In this document: in pieces, positions 6,706 to 11,815 of the stretch
Layout: each line of letters begins with the position of its first letter
How positions within the stretch are numbered: position 1 is the stretch's first letter
Source of the DNA: an uncultured Microbacteriaceae bacterium
GTDB lineage: Bacteria; Actinomycetota; Actinomycetes; Actinomycetales; Microbacteriaceae
Reading direction: 5' to 3'
NCBI GenBank assembly: GCA_946481135.1
Contig: CAMLMQ010000080.1
Span: 1-11,815 of the forward strand
DNA: 11,815 bases
The notes under the pieces: model-generated
Seen by the model: only the letters and a program-made list of their open reading frames with translations
The model's database searches: none
What the model was told of the DNA's origin: nothing
Program-made: the position numbers and the translations under genes

Positions 6706-6747
6706 CGGGCTACGCGGTCGGGGGATCGCCGGTGATGAGGGGATCGG

Positions 6748-7053
6748 ATGCAATCGACGCGCGTGCTCGGCGGAGTCGCCCTGGTCGCGATCCTCGTCGC
6801 TGCGGTCAGCTTCGCGGTCGTCGACGTGACGATCGCCGACGGCTGTGCGAGCGCCCCGTGCAACGCCGGCATCCCGATCATCTCGATCACGTTCGCGGCG
6901 CTCGGCGGCCTCGCCGCACTCGTCAGCGTGATCCCCGCGATGACGTGGCTCATCGAGGCGATCCGCGATGCGCGCGCGCCGCATCCCGACGCCGACCGCG
7001 ACGTCGCGCGTGCCCACCGCGCCCGGCCCGCCTACGACGACGAGGACCTCTGA
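6748..7053 (+). CDS. small two-helix membrane protein with Cys pair, unknown function
   Basis: 101 residues from ATG 6748, preceded by GAGGGG 5 bases away, a good ribosome binding site. Hydrophobic segments at about 7-28 and 42-68 flank a short, probably extracytoplasmic loop, D31-G-C33-A-S-A-P-C38-N. The two Cys residues (CX4C) could form a disulfide. The C-terminal 30 residues are charged, Arg/Asp/Ala rich, probably cytoplasmic. The gene is monocistronic, divergent from the phosphate permease and convergent with the helicase. I do not recognise a family. The clear start signals, reading frame and helix pattern favour a real gene. Confidence 0.78.
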   Translation: MQSTRVLGGVALVAILVAAVSFAVVDVTIADGCASAPCNAGIPIISITFAALGGLAALVSVIPAMTWLIEAIRDARAPHPDADRDVARAHRARPAYDDEDL

Positions 7054-7159
7054 TGCCGCCCCTCACGGCCGGGTCGCACTGCGCCGGCGACGGGTGCGAT
7101 CACGCCGTCGACCGGGCCCCGCGCCGGTCGGGAGCGGTCGCGCGCCGCGGTCGCCACGC

Positions 7160-7192
7160 GGCGGGTGCCCGCCGGGCGCGCGTCGTCGCGCC
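7160..7192. terminator. two GC-rich hairpins in a convergent gap
   Basis: GGCGG-GTGC-CCGCC (7160-7173) and GGCGCG-CGTCGT-CGCGCC (7175-7192) are two adjacent perfect stem-loops. They lie between the end of the 101-residue gene (7053) and the end of the helicase gene (7201). No T-run follows, so this is a candidate only; random GC-rich sequence gives such hairpins fairly often. The remainder of 7054-7159 holds nothing I can identify. Confidence 0.35.
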
Positions 7193-7200
7193 GACCGCCG

Positions 7201-9705
7201 TCAGTCCATCCGGCCGACGCTCAGCACGCGGATGACCGCGACGCCGGCATCGGCCGACTCCTCGAGGTCGACCTCCGCGGTGATCGCCCAGTCGTGATGC
7301 CCGGCCGGGTCGTCGAGGATCTGGCGCACCACCCAGCGGTCGGGCTGCTCGTCGATGACGAGCCGGGCCGCGGAGCGCGCATCCGGGCCGGTGCCGATCT
7401 CGTCGTGCTCGGCGTAGTAGTCGTCGAGGGCCGCCATCCACGGCACCCCGGGGTCGAGGGCGAGCAGCTCCTCGTCGCGTTGCAGGGCGGCGAGCTGCAC
7501 GCGCCGCCACAGCGCGTTCCGCACGAGCACGAGGAACGCGCGGCGGTTCGTGACGACGCTCGTCGGCGGCGGCGGGGTGACCGGGGCGTCGACGGCGTCG
7601 ACCGGGTTCTGCAGCGCCGCCCACTCGTCGAGCAGGCTCGAATCCACCTGACGCACGAGCTCGCCGAGCCACTCGATGAGGTCGTGCAGCTCCTCGGTCT
7701 TCAACTCGTCGGGGATCGTCTGCCGCGCGGCGCGGTAGGCGTCGGAGAGGTAGCGCAGCACGAGGCCCTCGCTGCGTCCGAGCTGGTAGAACGCGACGTA
7801 GTCGGCGAACGTCATCGCGCGCTCCCACAGGTCGCGCACGACCGACTTCGGCGACAGCTCGAAGTCCCGCACCCACGGCTGCGACGTCGCGAAGGTCTCG
7901 AAGGCCTGCTCGAGCAGGTCGGCGAGGGGGCGCGGATGCGTGACCTCCTCGAGCAGCTCCATGCGCTCGTCGTACTCGATGCCGTCGGCCTTCATCGCCG
8001 CGATCGCCTCACCCCGGGCCTTGAACTGCTGCTGCGACAGCACGGGGCGCGGGTCGTCGAGCGTGGCCTCGAGGATGCTGAGCATGTCGAGCGCGTACGT
8101 GGGCTGCTCGGGGTCGAGAAGCTCGAACGCGGCGAGCGCGAACGGCGAGAGCGGCTGGTTGAGCGCGAAGTTCGGCTGCAGGTCGACCGTGAGCCGCGGC
8201 ACCCGCCGCCCGTCGGGGGTGTCGACGACCTCGATGACATCCGCCGCCTTCAGGGTGCGGAAGATGCCGAGCGCGCGACGCGCGAGCTCACGCTGCCGCG
8301 CGGGCGGCTCGTGGTTGTCGAAGACGAGAGCGCGCACATCCTCGAAGGGGTCGCCGCCCTCGCGGCCGACGACGTTGATGATCATCGCCGCCGTGATCTG
8401 CATCGACGAGGTGAGGGTCTCGGGTTCCGCGGCGATGAGCCGCTCGAACGACGCCGGCCCCCACGAGACGAACCCCTCGGGGGCGCGCTTCTTCGGGCCC
8501 TGCTTCTTGCCGCGCGCCTCGGCCTTCGCCGCCGCGATCGCGTTCTCGATCTCGTGCTCGGGCGCCTCGGCGACGACCTCGCCGGCCGTGTCGAACCCCG
8601 CCCGACCGGCCCGGCCGGCGATCTGATGGAACTCACGGGCGGAGAGCTGCCGCATCCTCTGCCCGTCGAACTTCGTCAGCGCCGTGAGCAGCACCGTGCG
8701 GATGGGCACGTTGATGCCCACGCCGAGGGTGTCGGTGCCGCAGATCACCCGCAGCAGGCCGGCCTGCGCGAGCTGCTCGACGAGACGCCGGTACTTCGGC
8801 AGCATCCCGGCGTGATGCACGCCGATGCCCGCCCGCACAAGTTTGTTGAGCGTCGCGCCGAAGCCCGGTGAGAACCGGAAGCCGCCGATCTCCTCCGCGA
8901 TGCGGTCGCGGTGCTCACGGCTCGCGACCCGCGCCGAGAGGAGCGCCTGCGCACGCTCCACCGCGGCCGCCTGGGCGAAGTGCACGATGTAGACCGGGGC
9001 GAGACGCTCCTCCAGGAGCGACTCGACCGTCTCGTGCACGGGCGTCGTGACGTAGCGGTAGTGCAGCGGGACGGGGCGTTCGACGCCCGTGACGTGCCCG
9101 ACCTCGCGTCCCGTGCGGCGTTCCAGGTCGGCCGACAGCTCGGTGAGATCGCCGAGCGTCGCCGACATGAGCACGAATCGCGCGCGGGTGAGCACGAGCA
9201 GCGGCACCTGCCACGCCCAGCCGCGCTGCGGGTCGGCGTAGAAGTGGAACTCGTCGGCGATCACGACCGCGCCGCCCGCGTCGCTCGAGCCCGCGTCGGC
9301 ACCGTGCCGCAGCGCGAGGTTCGCGAGGATCTCGGCGGTGCAGCAGATGATCGGCGCGTCGGGGTTCACGCTCGAGTCGCCCGTGACCATGCCGACGTTC
9401 TCGGGGCCGAACACCTCGACGAGGGCGAAGAACTTCTCGCTGACGAGCGCCTTGAGCGGGGCCGTGTAGAACGAGCGACGCCCCTGCGCGAGCGCCGCGG
9501 CGTGGGCGGCGACCGCGACGAGCGACTTGCCGGTGCCCGTCGGCGTGGAGAGCACGAGGTGCCGGTCGAGCACGAGCTCGAGCAGCGCCTCCTCCTGCGC
9601 CGGGTAGAGCCGCAGCCCCCGGGACGTGGCCCACCCCTCGAACGCCGCGACGAAGGCATCCGGGTCCCACGGCGACGGCAGGGCCGCGACGAGGGGGGTG
9701 GTCAT
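7201..9705 (-). CDS. DExH-box Ski2-like RNA helicase with DUF3516
   Basis: 834 residues from ATG 9705. All superfamily 2 helicase motifs are visible: Walker A TPTGTGKS (54-61), Ia TAPLKALVSEK (81-91), Ib CTAEILAN (122-129), II DEFH (151-154), III SAT (181-183), motif IV region YIVHFAQ (239-245), HHAGMLPKYRR (297-307), V GTDTLGVGINVP (323-334) and VI QIAGRAGRAGFD (361-372). The PLKAL, HHAGMLP and GRAGR forms are typical of the Ski2/HelY group. The remaining ~450 residues correspond to the actinobacterial DUF3516 region and carry a basic stretch at 396-407. A role in RNA processing or decay is likely by family; the exact substrate is unknown. A longer frame open to 9792 would translate the upstream 17-bp repeats, so I reject that extension. 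The ribosome binding site is weak. No cotranscribed partner. Confidence 0.93.
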   Translation of the reverse strand: MTTPLVAALPSPWDPDAFVAAFEGWATSRGLRLYPAQEEALLELVLDRHLVLSTPTGTGKSLVAVAAHAAALAQGRRSFYTAPLKALVSEKFFALVEVFGPENVGMVTGDSSVNPDAPIICCTAEILANLALRHGADAGSSDAGGAVVIADEFHFYADPQRGWAWQVPLLVLTRARFVLMSATLGDLTELSADLERRTGREVGHVTGVERPVPLHYRYVTTPVHETVESLLEERLAPVYIVHFAQAAAVERAQALLSARVASREHRDRIAEEIGGFRFSPGFGATLNKLVRAGIGVHHAGMLPKYRRLVEQLAQAGLLRVICGTDTLGVGINVPIRTVLLTALTKFDGQRMRQLSAREFHQIAGRAGRAGFDTAGEVVAEAPEHEIENAIAAAKAEARGKKQGPKKRAPEGFVSWGPASFERLIAAEPETLTSSMQITAAMIINVVGREGGDPFEDVRALVFDNHEPPARQRELARRALGIFRTLKAADVIEVVDTPDGRRVPRLTVDLQPNFALNQPLSPFALAAFELLDPEQPTYALDMLSILEATLDDPRPVLSQQQFKARGEAIAAMKADGIEYDERMELLEEVTHPRPLADLLEQAFETFATSQPWVRDFELSPKSVVRDLWERAMTFADYVAFYQLGRSEGLVLRYLSDAYRAARQTIPDELKTEELHDLIEWLGELVRQVDSSLLDEWAALQNPVDAVDAPVTPPPPTSVVTNRRAFLVLVRNALWRRVQLAALQRDEELLALDPGVPWMAALDDYYAEHDEIGTGPDARSAARLVIDEQPDRWVVRQILDDPAGHHDWAITAEVDLEESADAGVAVIRVLSVGRMD

Positions 9706-9720
9706 GCGTCGAGTCTGCCC

Positions 9721-9771
9721 TGTCCCGGAGCCGGGCCTGTCTCGGAGTCGGGCCTGTCTCGCAGCCGGGCC
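9721..9771. repeat. 17-bp x3 imperfect tandem repeat at the helicase 5' end
   Basis: Three contiguous 17-base units occur at 9721-9737 (TGTCCCGGAGCCGGGCC), 9738-9754 (TGTCTCGGAGTCGGGCC) and 9755-9771 (TGTCTCGCAGCCGGGCC). Neighbouring units differ at two positions. They sit 16-66 bases upstream of the helicase ATG, where its promoter should be, and on the far side from the next gene's -10. A minisatellite with possible effect on expression. Confidence 0.85.
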
Positions 9772-9832
9772 GCCGCGGGATGCCCCCAGCACGGGGTAGA
9801 CCCACCAGGTATCCGAAACGGCCGTCGCGGCT

Positions 9833-9838
9833 TAGAAT
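9833..9838 (+). promoter_or_regulatory. -10 element of the first DUF2510 gene
   Basis: TAGAAT matches the TATAAT consensus at five of six bases and lies 53 bases before GTG 9892. No good -35 is present 16-19 bases upstream. The predicted 5' leader holds a perfect short hairpin, CCGGA-CCGGT-TCCGG (9851-9865), between the start of transcription and the ribosome binding site. Confidence 0.45.
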
Positions 9839-9876
9839 CCTCTGGGAATACCGGACCGGTTCCGGGTGGCGGGCAT

Positions 9877-9882
9877 AAGGAG
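9877..9882 (+). promoter_or_regulatory. ribosome binding site fixing the GTG start at 9892
   Basis: AAGGAG is a full Shine-Dalgarno match, 9 bases before GTG 9892. It decides the start against a much longer open frame that begins at 8911 inside the helicase gene, and against the nearby out-of-frame GTG at 9884. Confidence 0.8.
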
Positions 9883-9891
9883 CGTGCGTTC

Positions 9892-11142
9892 GTGGCAGAC
9901 GACGACGTCCGCGTACCCGCCGGCTGGTATCCCGACCCGCTCGGCCTCCCGCAGCTGCGCTGGTGGGACAACCACGCGTGGACCGAGCACACGTCCGACG
10001 CGCGCCAGCCCACCGTGAGCCAGCCCGAGCCGATGCGCGCTCAGGCGCAGGCCCAGACCGCGCCCCGCCTCGCCTTCGCCGACGACCTCCCGTTCGCCGA
10101 CGACCTCGCCGACCTCGACGACACGTCCTACCCGGTCGACCTCGTCGAGCCCGAACCCACGACGGGTGCCCTGCCGAGCCGCCGCGCCCTGCGCGAGCAA
10201 CTGCGCCTCGCGACGGACGGTGCGGCCGCCCTCGCCGGCGACGGTGCCGCCTACGCGGAGCCGCGCATCGCGATCGAAGGCGGCGTCCCGACGGATGCCG
10301 ACCAGGCCCCGGTGCGCTACGCCGACGCCGCCCGTCTCGACGACGCCCCGCGGTCCGCCCGGTTCGACCTCGACGAGCGGCACGAAGACCTGCTCGGCGA
10401 ACCCGCCAACCCGCGGTCCGCGTTCGCCCACGCGAGTTCGTCGGCGGCCTCGTTCGTGCCGGAATCGGCCGAGGAGCCCGAACCGGCACCCGCCTACGCG
10501 GCCCGGCGCAGCGCCCTCGCCCACGCGCCGTCGACGAGCACCGTGCCGGCGTGGATCCTCACGCTCATCCCCGTCTACATGCTGCTCGTCGGCATGCTCG
10601 TGCTGCTGAGCGGCGCGACCGCCGACTTCGCACCCGTGACCCTCGCGCTCGTCGTCGGGGTGCCGTGGGTCGCCGGCCTCGTGCTCGCGGTGCTCGACTA
10701 CCGCGTACTGCGGCGCGACGGACTTCACCGTCCGGCCCACTGGGCGTGGGCCGCCCTCGGCGCGCCCGTCTACCTCGTCGCCCGACTCGTCGCGACCGTG
10801 CGCGAAGCCGGCACCGGCTTCGGACCGGTGCTCACCTACCTCGTGCTCGCCCTCTTCATGGCCGGCGCGATCGTCGCCGTGCCGGGCCTCGCGATGGAAC
10901 TCGCGCCCGCATCCTTCTCGGCCGAGGCGGAGCGCTCCGTCGCCGACGACGCCCGCTCGCTCGGCGCCGACCTCACGATCGACTGCCCCGAGACGCCGCC
11001 ACTGCTCGTGCAGCAGTCGTTCCGCTGCGTCGCGACCGCCGACGACGGCCGCAGCTTCGACGTGCTCGTGAGCCTGCAGCGCTCCAACGGCTGGATCGAC
11101 TGGCGCGTCGACGACTGGGGCGTCTTCACCGTCGGATCCTGA
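9892..11142 (+). CDS. DUF2510 membrane protein with DUF4333-like C-terminus
   Basis: 416 residues from GTG 9892. The N-terminal DUF2510 module (about 8-35) has the PAGWYPDP, LRWWD and WTEHT elements. A long acidic, Ala/Pro-rich, probably disordered cytoplasmic linker (36-215) contains PSRRALREQ at 95-103. Four hydrophobic helices lie at about 218-241, 246-268, 283-302 and 311-335. The last ~75 residues, probably extracytoplasmic, carry C365-P and C379 in a pattern (CPE...QSFRCVATADDG...VLVSLQ) like the actinobacterial DUF4333 domain. Function unknown; DUF2510 is common at the N-terminus of actinobacterial membrane proteins and is presumed to be a cytoplasmic interaction module. The gene is followed on the same strand by a second DUF2510 gene. 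The frame is clean. Confidence 0.88.
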   Translation: MADDDVRVPAGWYPDPLGLPQLRWWDNHAWTEHTSDARQPTVSQPEPMRAQAQAQTAPRLAFADDLPFADDLADLDDTSYPVDLVEPEPTTGALPSRRALREQLRLATDGAAALAGDGAAYAEPRIAIEGGVPTDADQAPVRYADAARLDDAPRSARFDLDERHEDLLGEPANPRSAFAHASSSAASFVPESAEEPEPAPAYAARRSALAHAPSTSTVPAWILTLIPVYMLLVGMLVLLSGATADFAPVTLALVVGVPWVAGLVLAVLDYRVLRRDGLHRPAHWAWAALGAPVYLVARLVATVREAGTGFGPVLTYLVLALFMAGAIVAVPGLAMELAPASFSAEAERSVADDARSLGADLTIDCPETPPLLVQQSFRCVATADDGRSFDVLVSLQRSNGWIDWRVDDWGVFTVGS

Positions 11143-11161
11143 CGCGACCCGGTGCGTGCGG

Positions 11162-11199
11162 CCCGTTCCTGACGGTTCGCTGGGACACACCCGAACGGG
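11162..11199. terminator. inverted repeat after the first DUF2510 gene
   Basis: CCCGTTC (11162-11168) and GAACGGG (11193-11199) are perfect complements separated by 24 bases. The element begins 20 bases after the stop at 11142 and ends before the next gene's -10. It may form a hairpin or be an operator; the long loop and lack of a T-run keep confidence low. Confidence 0.25.
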
Positions 11200-11226
11200 G
11201 TGGTAGGACTCACCGGGCAGTATCCC

Positions 11227-11232
11227 TAGACT
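11227..11232 (+). promoter_or_regulatory. -10 element of the second DUF2510 gene
   Basis: TAGACT fits TANNNT and resembles the TAGAAT of the preceding paralogous gene. It lies 82 bases before TTG 11315. No clear -35 is seen. Its presence suggests that the second DUF2510 gene has its own promoter rather than depending on read-through. Confidence 0.35.
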
Positions 11233-11300
11233 GGCCGCACCCCCCTGCACCACCAGCACCTGCATCGCCTTCGCCCTCGTCCATGCCGACGACCCGCCCC

Positions 11301-11307
11301 GAAGGAG
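11301..11307 (+). promoter_or_regulatory. ribosome binding site fixing the TTG start at 11315
   Basis: GAAGGAG is a strong Shine-Dalgarno match 7 bases before TTG 11315. With the DUF2510 sequence that follows in frame, it makes TTG the start codon. An 11-codon frame (ATG 11283, MPTTRPEGVRL) ends in a TGA overlapping the TTG as TTGA. Confidence 0.8.
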
Positions 11308-11314
11308 TACGGCT

Positions 11315-11815
11315 TTGACCGACCAGGCGACCCGCATCGTTCCCGCGGGCTGGTACGAAGACCCCGCCTCGAGCGCCCACGTGCGCTGGTGGAACGGTCT
11401 CGCGTGGACCGAGCACACGACCCTCAAACCCACCGCGCCGCCGCGTCCGCAGCCCGTCGCCGAGCAGACCGGCCAGCACACCGGCCAGCAGGCCGCCGCG
11501 CAGAACCAGCAGGGCCACGGCTACCTGGATGCCTACAGCCAGCGCGCCGAGACCGTCACGACGTCCACGGGGTCGGTGCACACGGCCGAGACCCTCGCCC
11601 GCATCGCCGAAGCCCGCGAACTGGAGCGGCAGTACGGCATCAGCACCGCCGAGCACGACGTCATCGTGCAGGCCGCGACCGCCGGAGCCGCGGAAGAGCA
11701 GTCCACCCACGCCGACACCTACGTCGACACCGGCCCGACGCGCGCCGCGCACCGCGCGCTGCAGACCGCGACCGACGACTACGACTCCGACGACGAGCGC
11801 ACCTCGACGGCGTCG
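11315..11815 (+). CDS. DUF2510 protein, N-terminal part (runs off the right edge)
   Basis: Starts at TTG 11315, giving 167 codons with no stop before the window ends. DUF2510 elements are at about 10-36: PAGWYEDP, VRWWNG and WTEHT, close to the preceding gene's module. A Gln/Pro/Thr-rich linker follows (37-70) with a small internal repeat, EQTGQHTGQQ. An Ala/Glu-rich, possibly helical stretch (about 90-135, TLARIAEARELERQYGIS...) precedes an acidic Asp/Ser-rich region. No membrane helix is reached yet; by analogy with the neighbour one may follow. Function unknown. The pair looks like a local duplication of the DUF2510 head only, since the linkers do not resemble each other. Confidence 0.85.
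   Translation, partial: MTDQATRIVPAGWYEDPASSAHVRWWNGLAWTEHTTLKPTAPPRPQPVAEQTGQHTGQQAAAQNQQGHGYLDAYSQRAETVTTSTGSVHTAETLARIAEARELERQYGISTAEHDVIVQAATAGAAEEQSTHADTYVDTGPTRAAHRALQTATDDYDSDDERTSTAS

Noticed and set aside
7053..7235. A 60-codon frame starting in the stop codon of the 101-residue gene (TGATG overlap)
   Set aside because: The translation is Arg/Ala-rich without helices, it runs into the convergent helicase gene, and it has no ribosome binding site. The overlap alone is not enough.
5436..7235. A 599-codon plus-strand frame opposite the permease gene
   Set aside because: It is antisense to clear PiT signatures and is Arg/Asp/Glu-rich shadow sequence.
9706..9792. 29-codon N-terminal extension of the helicase
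   Set aside because: It would translate the 17-bp repeats and has no family resemblance. The ATG at 9705 starts shortly before the conserved helicase region.
8911..9891. Plus-strand extension of the first DUF2510 gene back into the helicase gene
   Set aside because: The extension is antisense to helicase motifs and has shadow composition. A strong AAGGAG and the DUF2510 head fix the start at 9892.

Overview
The window looks like chromosomal DNA of a high-GC actinobacterium, most likely in or near the Microbacteriaceae. The grounds are a strong G/C third-position bias, several GTG and TTG starts, leaderless-looking promoters, a DUF3516-type Ski2-like helicase, DUF2510 membrane proteins, and a divergent ku/ligD pair. 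Taxonomy is inferred from style and gene content only. No rRNA, tRNA, CRISPR array, insertion sequence or phage gene was seen, and no intergenic gap exceeds about 210 bases.

Layout. (1) 1-2591: the first 18 codons of ku on the minus strand, divergent from a complete three-domain ligD (polymerase, phosphoesterase, ligase) on the plus strand; together these are the core of bacterial non-homologous end joining. (2) 2592-2778: a convergent gap with GC-rich repeats, a perfect 26-nt palindrome and a 16-bp tandem duplication. (3) 2779-6539, minus strand, transcribed right to left: a PiT-type phosphate permease, a 67-residue two-helix membrane protein, an aspartase, and a CPBP-like multi-helix membrane protein that appears to lack the canonical catalytic residues. 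Two of the three junctions are 4-base GTGA stop/start overlaps; the third is a 34-base gap holding a candidate leaderless promoter for the aspartase. Three 11-bp direct repeats resembling an actinobacterial PHO box lie just upstream of the permease, so phosphate control by a PhoP-type regulator is likely. (4) 6748-7053, plus strand: a small two-helix protein with a Cys pair, unknown function. (5) 7201-9705, minus strand: a large DExH helicase with DUF3516. A 17-bp x3 tandem repeat lies directly upstream of its start. (6) 9892 to the window end, plus strand: two consecutive DUF2510 genes. The first is a complete four-helix protein with a DUF4333-like extracytoplasmic tail; the second starts at TTG 11315 and runs off the end.

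Most of the window is conserved actinobacterial housekeeping and stress content. The less ordinary points are the PHO-box-like repeats at the permease operon, the degenerate CPBP-like protein coupled to an aspartase, the small coupled protein behind the permease, the palindrome in the convergent gap, the minisatellite at the helicase start and the DUF2510 pair. I found no clear evidence of a wholly new system.
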